Shown: one piece after another, positions 33,667 to 42,088 of the stretch
Layout of the letters: every line of letters starts with the position of its first letter
How positions within the stretch are numbered: position 1 is the first letter of the stretch
Assembly (NCBI RefSeq): GCF_030169785.1
Contig: NZ_CP125854.1
Location: 930,001-994,000 of the forward strand
Source: Bdellovibrio sp. 22V
Lineage (GTDB): Bacteria; Bdellovibrionota; Bdellovibrionia; Bdellovibrionales; Bdellovibrionaceae
Reading direction: 5' to 3'
DNA: 64,000 bases
Position numbers and translations under genes: made by a program
The notes under the pieces: model-generated
The model's input: only the letters and a program-made list of their open reading frames with translations
Told to the model about the DNA's origin: nothing
The model's database searches: none

Positions 33667-34946
33667 TGCTTTTAGCTCGGGATGGTCGCATTCGGTTTTT
33701 GATCAAGGCCTTGGTGGCCTTGATTTTTATCTCCAAAGTTTCATTGGGGAGCCTTTTGCCTATTCCACGCAATTTTTCCTTTCTCCTTTTTCAAGGCGGA
33801 CTGCATCCGTTCGTTAACGTCTTTCTTTGTTTTCTTTTCGGTTTCCCTTTGATTTTGATGTGGTTGCGCGTGCGGGAGCGGAATCATCTGAGTGGTTTTT
33901 ATAAGTTGTTCGTATACGTGATGATGCTGGTTTTAACGGTGCAAACGCTGTTGCAGGCTCATTACGTCAATCCGAGTGAATCGACGATTATGCAAATCGG
34001 CGCCTTGGGTGTTTCTCTATTCATGGTGGGTATTTACGGATTGATCATTCCGAGCTTGTGGTCTGTTGAAGACTTTCTTCGTTTTATACAGCGCTGGTCG
34101 GGGGCTTTAGTTCTCTTGTCACTGATATTGTACTTTGTCGCCGGTGGCAGTGTTTTTAAAGGCGGCCGTTTTGTCGGCGTCTTTAAGCATATTCCCCACA
34201 TGGTGACGTGTGCGACGGTGGCTTTTATTTTTTCACTGGGCACTTTTCTGCAAGATGGAAATTTGAAACATAAGATTTGGAATGTGTTGGTTCTTGGCGG
34301 AAGTTTTGCCGCGATCATCTTAACGGGAACTCGTTCCGCGGCAGCGGCAGCTTTATTGGCTTTCATCGTAACAATGATTCTGCATCAGACGAAAACGAAC
34401 GAAGGACGTATCTTCAAGTTTGCTTTCGTATCCATTGCAATTACCTTCTCTCTTTTTTTCGGCCCGCAAGCTTATGATTTCGCACACGGTGTTGCGACAG
34501 GCGAAAGCGCTTTAGGAAATCGAGAGGCGCAAGACGGTATCGCGTCTCGCTGGGAGGAAGTGCAGAGGGGCAGTCAGATCTTTATGCAGGAACCGTGGTT
34601 TGGTCAGGGGCTTCTGTCAAAGTTTGCATCGGGTAATGAGGTTGACGTTTCCAACTATAATGCGATGAAAGATCCCCATAATATATTTATTTCCGCGGGC
34701 GTGATCGGGGGATGGCCGTTGCTTATTCTAAGCGGTTTTGCTGTGATCTTTATGATCATTGGATCCTTTAAAGCTCTTGGATCTTTCGACATCGCCAAAC
34801 GGCAAGTGGCGATATATCTTTTGGCTCATATACCTATTCTTGTGATTTATCACATCCATCTTTCTATTGGCGGCATGGCGGATCGTTTGTATTGGATGGT
34901 CTTTGGTTTTGTCGCCATGTCGGTCTCGCAGACGGACAAATCATGA
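33666..34946 (+). CDS. O-antigen ligase/polymerase-like membrane protein
   Basis: A 426-residue integral membrane protein with roughly ten to eleven helices. The periplasmic loop and following helix (W-E-E-V-Q-R-G-S-Q-I-F-M-Q-E-P-W-F-G-Q-G, then H-N-I-F-I-S-A-G) match the Wzy/WaaL family (Wzy_C). Such enzymes polymerise repeat units or attach glycans to lipid A. The flanking SLBB, Wzz-like and transporter genes favour polymerase or ligase in a capsule/exopolysaccharide-like pathway. No glycosyltransferases are in the window. It overlaps the transporter start (ATGA). Confidence 0.8.
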   Translation: MLLARDGRIRFLIKALVALIFISKVSLGSLLPIPRNFSFLLFQGGLHPFVNVFLCFLFGFPLILMWLRVRERNHLSGFYKLFVYVMMLVLTVQTLLQAHYVNPSESTIMQIGALGVSLFMVGIYGLIIPSLWSVEDFLRFIQRWSGALVLLSLILYFVAGGSVFKGGRFVGVFKHIPHMVTCATVAFIFSLGTFLQDGNLKHKIWNVLVLGGSFAAIILTGTRSAAAAALLAFIVTMILHQTKTNEGRIFKFAFVSIAITFSLFFGPQAYDFAHGVATGESALGNREAQDGIASRWEEVQRGSQIFMQEPWFGQGLLSKFASGNEVDVSNYNAMKDPHNIFISAGVIGGWPLLILSGFAVIFMIIGSFKALGSFDIAKRQVAIYLLAHIPILVIYHIHLSIGGMADRLYWMVFGFVAMSVSQTDKS

Positions 34947-36211
34947 AGGGCCCAGGGTATGGTTTCGCGGAACTCGGCATAAACTGTGTTGAGATCTTTT
35001 TGCGACTCCATCTCCTGGTTTTCTACACTGAACATGTGGGCATGAACTCGGCGCTGGCCGGTTTAGCTCTTGGCCTTGCGATTTTTTGGGATGCCATCAT
35101 TGATCCGATTGTGGGTTACTATTCCGATCGCGTGCGTATGCGCCGGGGCGAGCGCTATTCATTTCTGCCTTGGGGATTTCTGCTTTTATCATTTTCTGTC
35201 TTAGGAATTTTGCATCCTCCGGTTCTCAAAAACGCCTGGAGCCAGTTTTTCTTTCTCTTGCTTTTTTCTTTGTTGGTGAACACCGCTTACACAGCCTTAA
35301 GCGTTCCTTACTCCGCTCTCGTTGGAGATCTGTCGCAAGATGAGCGAGAGCGCGCGCGATTGATCGGGTGGCGTTTGGCTTTTGCCAATCTCGGTGCGAT
35401 TTTCGGTATCGCAGTTCCAAGTTATTTTATTATCGCAAAGGAAGCAGATCCTTACGCGCAAACCGCGTGGGTCATTGTCGGTCTGCTTGCAATTGGCACA
35501 AGCATCTCTTGGTTGACGGCGCGTACTTATAATAAACCCGTCACGCAAACTGTGGCGCACGCAAAATTTTCGTTGGTGTCGCCTTTAAAGAACAAACACT
35601 TCATGCCATTGGCGGCCGCTTACTTTGTGGCAAATATGGGACTGACATTTAACTCTTCATTGGCGCTCTATTATTACCGGCAGCGTTTGCGCTTAAGCGA
35701 AGAAGAAATACGCACAGTCTTATTGAGTTTCCTCGTGGTCTTTACGCTTTCGATTCCGCTGTGGCTTTTCCTGGTTCGCTTTGTGGCAAAACGCAAAGCG
35801 CTTATGGGCGGCGTTTTTATTTTGGGAATCTCGGCTTCGCTTATTTATCCGCTCTTACCTTCGCAACGCTTGTTGTGGACATTAATATTTGCCTCCGGAG
35901 TGGTTGGCGCACTGGTGGGTTCTGCAGTTCTCTTGGAGTCGCTATTGACCGATATCGTGAAAGAGGAAGAGGTGCGTACCGGTCGCGATGAACTCGGCCT
36001 CTATTTTGGAATTTGGCGGATGATCGGCAAGATCTCTCGAGGGTTGGCCTTGGCTGTCACCGGGCAAATTCTGGCATGGGCTCGTGTCGAAGATGGGGAG
36101 TCGTCATTTGTCCGACTTAGTTTTGCCATTGGTCCTCTTACAGGCTGCTTCTTCATTGGATCAGTTCTGATCCTGTGGAGGCTGTCAATTCACCGCACAC
36201 CCCTGAACTAA
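34943..36211 (+). CDS. MFS sugar transporter, GPH (melibiose-type) family
   Basis: A 422-residue, twelve-helix major-facilitator protein of the glycoside-pentoside-hexuronide cation-symporter group. N-terminal D-A-I-I-D-P-I-V-G-Y-Y-S-D-R and a later D-E-L-G-L-Y-F-G-I-W segment match the group. The start is the ATG that overlaps the previous stop (ATGA). Substrate unknown; coupling with the O-antigen ligase-like gene suggests a sugar or lipid-linked precursor role instead of catabolic uptake. Confidence 0.8.
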   Translation: MKGPGYGFAELGINCVEIFLRLHLLVFYTEHVGMNSALAGLALGLAIFWDAIIDPIVGYYSDRVRMRRGERYSFLPWGFLLLSFSVLGILHPPVLKNAWSQFFFLLLFSLLVNTAYTALSVPYSALVGDLSQDERERARLIGWRLAFANLGAIFGIAVPSYFIIAKEADPYAQTAWVIVGLLAIGTSISWLTARTYNKPVTQTVAHAKFSLVSPLKNKHFMPLAAAYFVANMGLTFNSSLALYYYRQRLRLSEEEIRTVLLSFLVVFTLSIPLWLFLVRFVAKRKALMGGVFILGISASLIYPLLPSQRLLWTLIFASGVVGALVGSAVLLESLLTDIVKEEEVRTGRDELGLYFGIWRMIGKISRGLALAVTGQILAWARVEDGESSFVRLSFAIGPLTGCFFIGSVLILWRLSIHRTPLN

Positions 36212-36266
36212 TTTCAAAGTCTTAATCCTCATTACAGATTAAACAGAGGCCAAGGCTGAATTTCAG

Positions 36267-36281
36267 TGGCACAACCAGTGC
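36267..36281 (+). promoter_or_regulatory. Possible sigma-54 promoter (TGGCAC-N5-GTGC)
   Basis: TGGCAC (36267-36272) and GTGC (36278-36281) give GG and GC at the required 12-base spacing. The match to TGGCACG-N4-TTGCA is good except for A at the seventh and G at the twelfth position. It ends 32 bases before the ATG at 36314 with the ribosome site between. Confidence 0.35.
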
Positions 36282-36313
36282 TTGAGGGGACGTATCACAG
36301 AAGGTGGGGAAAT

Positions 36314-37738
36314 ATGAGTGATCAACATATTGAACCTGAGTTAACAGTTGGCGAAATTATAAAGCTTTATTTGTCCCATTGGCGAATGTTCGTCTTGTTT
36401 ACCGCGGTCCTATTTGGCATTAGTGCGCTTATCTATGCAGTCAAAATTCCTTTCGTCGCATCATCGACGATAGTTATTAACGACTCGCAGAACTCGTCTT
36501 TGCAGGCGTTTTCGAATCAGTTTTTTGGTCTTTCCAAATCCGTTCAAGAATCAAAAAAAGGCAGCAGCGTTCTTTCCAAACACATTGAATATTTAAAAAC
36601 GCGCGAGTTTTACGAAGCCTTGCTGCAGCGAATTCCTGTGCGTGGCAACAGTCCTTCCATCACGATGGAGGAAAGAAAAGGCTTCGACATCTTTAAGGAA
36701 AAATATCTTGCCGCTTTAAATGAGAAGCCGGCGAACCGTATTGAAGTCTTGCAAACTCTGGATCGATGGACTCGGATCCAATTAGATTCGGACTTTGCGA
36801 TCAAGGTTTCCGCGGTGACTCCGATTAAGTCACTTTCTTTGTTCTTGTCAAACACGGCCTCTGAGCTGGCGGCGGAAACGCTTAAGAAAAGAGAACTGGA
36901 AGAGATCGCTCGTGTCGAGAACTTCATGGCGAAACAGAAAACCGACGCTGATCAAAAGCTGGCGGTGCTTGGAAAACAACTCGCGGACCTGCAAAACAAA
37001 GATGAAAACTTGATGCCGTTGGCGGCCAAAGAAAAAATGGGTGACTACGTGTCGGAGCTCATTGTTCGCGCTAATGAAATCAAGCTCAAGATGGCAGAGA
37101 ATCGTAAAATGATTCAATATCTTGAAAGAGGCCGCACGGGCCAAAGAGAAAGTTCTCTTTATGGTGTGGGCGGTAAAATTGAAGGTCTTAAAATTGAAAA
37201 CAGTTTGCTGTCTTCAAAACTCGGCCAAATTCAAAGCAGTATTAATCGTCTCAGAAAAGAAGTCCGTCAGTTGCCGTTTGCCGCACAAATGGTCGAGGAC
37301 CTAAAAAAGAAGTCAGAGCTTGAGTTTGCGCGGTATAAAGAGCTTTCAACTTCATTGGCGAAACTTGAGGCGCAAAAAATCTCTATCGATACGCGTTTCG
37401 AAGTTTTGGAAAGAGCCCGCTGGGAAAGCACTTTGCCGCAGATCGGGTTGCTCAGCTTAGGTTTGCTGTCCTTGCTTATCAGTCAATTTGCGGGATCTTT
37501 GGTTATTTATTTCCGGTACCTTTGGAATCCGCATGTGGTTACGGCGCAAGCGTCGCGCAACTTGGTTATCTTCGACAACCACTCCGTGGATCCACGCGTG
37601 ATTATCGAGAATTCAAAAATCAAATTCAGTCTGAAAAAGCCGGAGCCTAAAAAAGATGGTGACGTTGAGGAAACAGACCAAGAGAAAATCGCTTGGAATG
37701 TTCTTAATGTAGGACAAGGAAGCGATATCTCTCAGTAG
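36314..37738 (+). CDS. Wzz-type polysaccharide chain-length determinant
   Basis: A 474-residue inner-membrane protein. There is one N-terminal helix (about residues 26-46) and one near residue 400, with a long periplasmic coiled coil between (about 190-360) containing K-T-D-A-D-Q-K-L. The N-terminal Wzz pattern (V-G-E-I-I-K-L-Y-L-S-H-W-R and I-Y-A-V-K-I-P-F-V-A-S-S-T-I-V-I-N-D) is clear. No fused tyrosine kinase domain; the cytoplasmic tail is about 60 residues and charged. Start at MSDQHIEP after AGGTGGGGA. A sigma-54-like promoter may lie just upstream. Confidence 0.85.
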   Translation: MSDQHIEPELTVGEIIKLYLSHWRMFVLFTAVLFGISALIYAVKIPFVASSTIVINDSQNSSLQAFSNQFFGLSKSVQESKKGSSVLSKHIEYLKTREFYEALLQRIPVRGNSPSITMEERKGFDIFKEKYLAALNEKPANRIEVLQTLDRWTRIQLDSDFAIKVSAVTPIKSLSLFLSNTASELAAETLKKRELEEIARVENFMAKQKTDADQKLAVLGKQLADLQNKDENLMPLAAKEKMGDYVSELIVRANEIKLKMAENRKMIQYLERGRTGQRESSLYGVGGKIEGLKIENSLLSSKLGQIQSSINRLRKEVRQLPFAAQMVEDLKKKSELEFARYKELSTSLAKLEAQKISIDTRFEVLERARWESTLPQIGLLSLGLLSLLISQFAGSLVIYFRYLWNPHVVTAQASRNLVIFDNHSVDPRVIIENSKIKFSLKKPEPKKDGDVEETDQEKIAWNVLNVGQGSDISQ

Positions 37739-37747
37739 GGTGTGATT

Positions 37748-38893
37748 ATGATGAAGTCGTGCGTAAGCGGATTGTTGTTGTTGTCGGTATCTGTGTTGAT
37801 TGGTTGCGGTAATAAATACGATTCCGGCGTTCAAAAAGCGGTAACGGATAATAAAGAAGCCAAGAACCTGATGGAGTGGAAACTCTCGGAAGGAAATCCG
37901 GAAACTTTGTTTGCGCAGTGGCGCGAAGATTTTAAGAAGAACCCTAGCGAGCAAGATAAAATGAAAAGTGAGCTATGTACGGCGCTGCACTCGCTGGATG
38001 GAGTGGCTCTTACGATTTTCGAAGAAGAGTTGCGCAGAAAAAGTAACGCTCCGCTGGTGACTTCCTGCAAGAACGAACTTTTATCTAAACTCGACATCTT
38101 CTTTAGCAAAGAAAGAGAAACGCTGCCTGTTGCGGTAGACGCGAATTCGACGCAGCCTTCGCCAAACAATTTCCGTTTTTCCGATAACGTGCAAAAGCGC
38201 GATACCTCAAAAGGGTACTACGCTTCTTACGGGGATGTCGCCCGCAAGGAAATCGTTCTGACTTTTGATGATGGTCCTACGGGAGTTTACACAGAGTCGA
38301 TCTTGCGCTCACTTCGAGAAGTGAATGCAAAGGCGATCTTTTTCCAGCTTGGCAAAAACGCGTCGCTGAATCCTGGAATCGTCAGAAAAGTCGCGGCGGA
38401 CGGTCACGCCATTGGCAGTCACTCCATTGGACACAAATGTTTGGGAACGAGCGCCGCTTGCCGTAGAAACAACGGTTATAATTTGAGTTTTGATGAAGCT
38501 GTCGCTGAAATCAAAGGCGGCCATCAAGCAATCTATGACATCTTGGGATGGGTAGATCCTTTCTTTAGATTTCCTTATGCGGAAGGAAGTCCTGAGCTCC
38601 GCCAGTTCTTAAAGGCGAATTCGACGGCGGAATTTGCGTGGGTGATCGACAGCGAAGACTGGCGCGGGCAATCCAATGAAAATCTTCTTCGTAATACCCT
38701 GGCTCAAGTGGATGCGAAAGGCCGCGGGATCGTTTTGTTCCATGATATTCAAAGAAGAACGGCGGAAATTATGCCGCAGTTCTTGCGCGAACTTTACATG
38801 CGAGGCTTCAGTGTTGTATTACTTCAATCGGCAGACCCGAATGCAAGATACAACAGTAAATTGGTGAGGAAGAGAAGCAATCCTCTTCCGTAA
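37748..38893 (+). CDS. Polysaccharide (NodB-type) deacetylase lipoprotein
   Basis: A 381-residue lipoprotein (lipobox L-I-G-C, Cys20) that removes acetyl groups from N-acetylated sugars outside the cytoplasm. Residues about 165-365 are a NodB domain with T-F-D-D-G-P (172-177), metal ligands in S-H-S-I-G-H, R-F-P-Y-A-E-G, W-V-I-D-S-E-D-W and a final V-L-F-H-D-I. All canonical residues are present. Bdellovibrio uses two such deacetylases on prey peptidoglycan; this position resembles that of one of them (Bd3279, my recollection). Exopolysaccharide modification is the alternative because of the polysaccharide genes upstream. Confidence 0.88.
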   Translation: MMKSCVSGLLLLSVSVLIGCGNKYDSGVQKAVTDNKEAKNLMEWKLSEGNPETLFAQWREDFKKNPSEQDKMKSELCTALHSLDGVALTIFEEELRRKSNAPLVTSCKNELLSKLDIFFSKERETLPVAVDANSTQPSPNNFRFSDNVQKRDTSKGYYASYGDVARKEIVLTFDDGPTGVYTESILRSLREVNAKAIFFQLGKNASLNPGIVRKVAADGHAIGSHSIGHKCLGTSAACRRNNGYNLSFDEAVAEIKGGHQAIYDILGWVDPFFRFPYAEGSPELRQFLKANSTAEFAWVIDSEDWRGQSNENLLRNTLAQVDAKGRGIVLFHDIQRRTAEIMPQFLRELYMRGFSVVLLQSADPNARYNSKLVRKRSNPLP

Positions 38894-38899
38894 TGGAAA

Positions 38900-39277
38900 A
38901 TGAAACGACCTGACGTAGACCGTCCTTCGACTTGGAAATTATATAAAACGGATATGTGCAAAGGCTGCTGGGGCGGCTGTTGCACAATGCCTGTGGAAGT
39001 GAAGCTTTCAGATTTAATCCGCCTGCAACTCGTGACTGAAGATGAGGCAGCGGGCTCCATAAAAAAAATGGCGAAACGTTTAATTAAAGAGGGCTTCATT
39101 GTCTCTTACCGTCAAGGTACGGAGTTCTTCATGCTCTCGCAAAAAGCCAACCGCGACTGTCTTTTTCTCGACTCAAAAACGCGCCTTTGCACTGTCTATG
39201 ACAAGCGACCCGATACCTGCCGTCAGTTTCCCTCTATAGGGCCGCGCCCTGGATTTTGTCCAGGGTCCTCGCAATAG
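38900..39277 (+). CDS. YkgJ-like cysteine-cluster protein
   Basis: A 125-residue cytoplasmic protein of the YkgJ/UPF0153 zinc- or iron-chelating family. Cysteine pattern: C-x-x-C-x-x-x-C-C (C-K-G-C-W-G-G-C-C), then C-L-F-L-D-S-K-T-R-L-C-T-V-Y-D-K-R-P-D-T-C-R-Q-F-P. The core Y-x-x-R-P-x-x-C-R-x-F-P is the family signature. Function unknown; it probably binds an iron-sulphur cluster or zinc. It starts 6 bases after the deacetylase gene. Confidence 0.85.
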   Translation: MKRPDVDRPSTWKLYKTDMCKGCWGGCCTMPVEVKLSDLIRLQLVTEDEAAGSIKKMAKRLIKEGFIVSYRQGTEFFMLSQKANRDCLFLDSKTRLCTVYDKRPDTCRQFPSIGPRPGFCPGSSQ

Positions 39278-39392
39278 CGTCTCACATTGAGACTGTCAGT
39301 GTTCTAGACACCCCTTTACGCAAGTTTGTCTCTGTCTCAGGCTGGTATGTGCCAGGTCCTCTATATGGCTTCCCTCGTGGCACAAGCGCTGC

Positions 39393-39409
39393 TCTTACAG
39401 TCTGTAAGA
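39393..39409 (+). promoter_or_regulatory. 17-base palindrome next to the ribosome site of the 39422 gene
   Basis: TCTTACAG T CTGTAAGA: perfect 8-bp arms around one base, immediately before AGGAGG and 12 bases before the ATG. It could be an operator for a dimeric regulator or a small RNA hairpin. The 144-base gap also contains GTCTCA-CAT-TGAGAC (39279-39293). Confidence 0.4.
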
Positions 39410-39421
39410 ACAGGAGGCTTT

Positions 39422-40471
39422 ATGGGCTTCAATGACAGAAAACTTGAAACTGCGATTCTCGGTCTCGCCATTTTGCTGGTGGGGGGACTCGGTTATGTCT
39501 TGAAAACTCCTGTTCAAGCGGTTTTGAGCGAGGCGGAAGTGGTTTACGAAATGCCACGTCCTAAGAAGTCCTTCTTGGCTTCTTTGTTCGATCTTGGTGA
39601 CCGTGAAGTTTCTAGAAAATACGTAAATCCTTTTGCGAAAAAAGAAGCGGCCAAAACGGCTGATGCTAAAAAGAACGATAAGGCGGCCCCTGCGAAGCCC
39701 GTAGCGCAGAAAAAACAGGATACTAAAAAGACGGCGGAGGCTCGAAAGCCTAAAGTCGACGTGCAAGTTGTTGGCGGTAACGATACAAAAACATTGGGCG
39801 GCGATGAGATCTTCCCAGAAGGACAGCGCTATAACCAAAACTACAGCGATACTGCGAACAATTCCAATCCAGCTCAAGCTAAAGAAGATAAGAATGTGAT
39901 GGGTGGAGATCAATGGCGCGCGCTTTTAATGGCGCAGCCAACGAAAGAAAATGTCGCGAAACTTATGGCGGCCTTTTCGAATAACGAAATTGACGAGCAA
40001 ATGTATTATACGATCGTGACGGATCTTTTCCGCAACAATAAATCAGAGGTTCAAGCTTTGGGATTGGTTGCAGTTAAAGGCGCCTATAACGTGAAAAGCT
40101 TCAGCATCACGGCACAGTATTACGATCAGTTGACTCCGGAAGTTCAAACGCAAGCGCACGCGTACTTGTTGACTTACGCGGTTTCAGGACGCTTGCCAAT
40201 CTTGGCGTCAGCTCTGCAAAGTTCCAATGCAGAAGTTGTCATGACAGCGGTTGAAGTAGTGAAGCATGGTCACCAACAAGCTAAAGACGGTGTGAACCCA
40301 GGCTCGGACCCACGCAACTCGCGTGGTGACGTGGTTGTGAACGGAGTTGCCGGTTACGCGAAGTTCATTCCGATCTTCCAACAGCTTTCACAAAGCCAAG
40401 ATGCGACAATTGCAGGTCTTGCAAGTTCGGCTTTGAGTCAAATTCAAACAACAGCGGTGGCTGCTCTTTAA
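39422..40471 (+). CDS. Membrane-anchored protein with HEAT-like helical domain
   Basis: A 349-residue unrecognised protein. The start follows AGGAGG. One N-terminal membrane helix (about residues 8-28) leads to a Lys/Ala/Pro-rich linker (70-115), then a polar region. The C-terminal 190 residues are alpha-helical with repeats of about 35 residues (V-Q-A-L-G-L-V-A-V-K-G-A-Y-N-V, then A-E-V-V-M-T-A-V-E-V-V-K-H-G) resembling HEAT-type repeats. The helical domain probably lies in the periplasm and binds a partner protein. Confidence 0.65.
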   Translation: MGFNDRKLETAILGLAILLVGGLGYVLKTPVQAVLSEAEVVYEMPRPKKSFLASLFDLGDREVSRKYVNPFAKKEAAKTADAKKNDKAAPAKPVAQKKQDTKKTAEARKPKVDVQVVGGNDTKTLGGDEIFPEGQRYNQNYSDTANNSNPAQAKEDKNVMGGDQWRALLMAQPTKENVAKLMAAFSNNEIDEQMYYTIVTDLFRNNKSEVQALGLVAVKGAYNVKSFSITAQYYDQLTPEVQTQAHAYLLTYAVSGRLPILASALQSSNAEVVMTAVEVVKHGHQQAKDGVNPGSDPRNSRGDVVVNGVAGYAKFIPIFQQLSQSQDATIAGLASSALSQIQTTAVAAL

Positions 40472-40512
40472 AACTGGACAGCCCCGGTCATTGTGGTCAA
40501 CAATAGCCTCTC

Positions 40513-41229
40513 ATGGCGATGCGTATTTTTCTTTTTCTATTGTTAAGTTCTTCGTTTGCTTGGGCGGCCACAGATTTGCCGCGAAATCTGAGCTCCTCCG
40601 ATCGCACACGCATGCTGCAAATTTTGGGAATGGGCTCGGCGGCAAAAACGCTCGACAATCCTTATCCGTTGGGTGGGTATTCAGGTGTTGAAGTCGGTCT
40701 GTCATCACAGTTCATTCCGGCCGAAGATTTAGCGAGCCTTGGCGACAAGACGAACGACAAAGGCGAATACAATTACTACACTTTGAACTTTGGCAAAGGT
40801 CTTTATTACAACATCGACACCATGGTTTATTTTGCTCCGTTCTCGCAAAGTGAAGAGGTGCAAACTTTCGGTGGTCAGATCCGCTGGGGTTTTTACGAAG
40901 CTTCTTTTTTTCCTCTGACTTTAACAGCGACAGTCTATGGTGGCGGAGCCAACTTCCAAAATCTTTTAGGCGTTTCAACTTTCGGTACGGACTTGCTTGC
41001 GACGGTGACAATGGATAACGTTGCCATCTATGTCGGCGGTGGTCGCGTGCGCGCCGCCGGGAAGTTTTACGGCGGGTTGACAGATACCGGAGAAACCATC
41101 GAACAAGATGTGGTTGAAGATCATACGGTGTTCGGTATCAACGTCGACGTTGCAAAAATGTTTATCGCTTTGCAAATTGATCGTTATGTCGATTCCATGT
41201 ACAGCGGAAAAATCGGTTTTCGTTTTTAA
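40513..41229 (+). CDS. Small outer-membrane beta-barrel-like protein
   Basis: A 238-residue protein with a signal peptide (ending A-W-A-A-T-D). The mature part consists of alternating hydrophobic/polar strands with aromatic ends (Y-N-Y-Y-T-L-N-F-G-K-G-L-Y-Y, I-R-W-G-F-Y-E-A-S-F-F-P-L-T-L-T-A-T-V-Y-G-G). The terminal residues K-I-G-F-R-F end in Phe, as outer-membrane barrels do. About eight to ten strands are likely. Function unknown. ATG at 40513 or 40519; no strong ribosome site for either. Confidence 0.65.
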   Translation: MAMRIFLFLLLSSSFAWAATDLPRNLSSSDRTRMLQILGMGSAAKTLDNPYPLGGYSGVEVGLSSQFIPAEDLASLGDKTNDKGEYNYYTLNFGKGLYYNIDTMVYFAPFSQSEEVQTFGGQIRWGFYEASFFPLTLTATVYGGGANFQNLLGVSTFGTDLLATVTMDNVAIYVGGGRVRAAGKFYGGLTDTGETIEQDVVEDHTVFGINVDVAKMFIALQIDRYVDSMYSGKIGFRF

Positions 41230-41403
41230 ATCTCAGATATCGTGACTGAATCAGTATTTCTTACAGACAAGAAAGCTAGCGATCACGCCTCAGATGTCTG
41301 TGAAAAAACTGTCGCTGGGCAAGTAATTGAAGTGTCTTACTAGACTGTCATGTGACTTTAATGCGCGATAGTTCAATAGTGGCGAGGCTTTTGAGGAGCC
41401 TTT

Positions 41404-42087
41404 ATGTTGGACTTTTCCGTGCTGAATTCTTCATTCTCGAATCCGACATGGATTTCGATTATCTACGCTTTTTTACTTAGCTTTATTCTCGGAACAGTTT
41501 TGGCGATTGTTTATGTCAAAACTTTTCGAGGTCTTTCTTATTCTCTTAATTTTCTGCACGGTCTTGTCTTGTTACCCATCGTGATTGCGATCGCGATGCA
41601 AGCCATCGGTGACAACGTCGCTCGCGGTATCGGGATGATCGGGGCTTTGTCTCTTTTGCGTTTTCGCACGAACGTCAAAGATCCACGCGATATGTTCTTT
41701 ATCTTTGCATCCTTGGCGGTTGGACTGGCCTCTGGAGTTCATGCTTATGGAATTGCTGTCCTAGGTACAGCGTGCTTCGTTCTTGCCTTAGTTATTTTGC
41801 AAGGATCACCCTTCGCCGCTGGACCGCAGTTCGATGGACTTTTAAGATTTAATTTGTCTCGTTCCGCGGATGAACAGCGGGCTGTCGAGAACATCCTGGA
41901 GGAAAAGTGCCGCCACTTCGCATTGGCAACGATTCGCGAAGTTGGTCAGGGCGAGCGTCTTGATTTTTCTTACCAAGTTCGTTTGAAACCTCAGGCAACT
42001 TCTGCACAGCTTGTTGAAGATCTCGGAAAAGTTCAGTCCGTCCGAGGCTTGAATTTTATGAATCAAGAATCGGTCATTGAGGTTTAA
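41404..42087 (+). CDS. DUF4956 membrane protein, first gene of VTC operon
   Basis: A 227-residue inner-membrane protein. The first 140 residues hold four or five helices with the DUF4956 core (A-R-G-I-G-M-I-G-A-L-S-L-L-R-F-R-T, then K-D-P-R-D-M-F-F-I-F-A-S-L-A-V-G-L-A-S-G). The C-terminal 90 residues form a cytoplasmic ferredoxin-like part. DUF4956 genes are repeatedly found with VTC-domain and CotH-type genes in bacteria (established association, function unproven). First gene of a four-gene run with overlaps or one-base gaps. AGGAG lies 6 bases upstream. Confidence 0.85.
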   Translation: MLDFSVLNSSFSNPTWISIIYAFLLSFILGTVLAIVYVKTFRGLSYSLNFLHGLVLLPIVIAIAMQAIGDNVARGIGMIGALSLLRFRTNVKDPRDMFFIFASLAVGLASGVHAYGIAVLGTACFVLALVILQGSPFAAGPQFDGLLRFNLSRSADEQRAVENILEEKCRHFALATIREVGQGERLDFSYQVRLKPQATSAQLVEDLGKVQSVRGLNFMNQESVIEV

Positions 42088-42088
42088 T

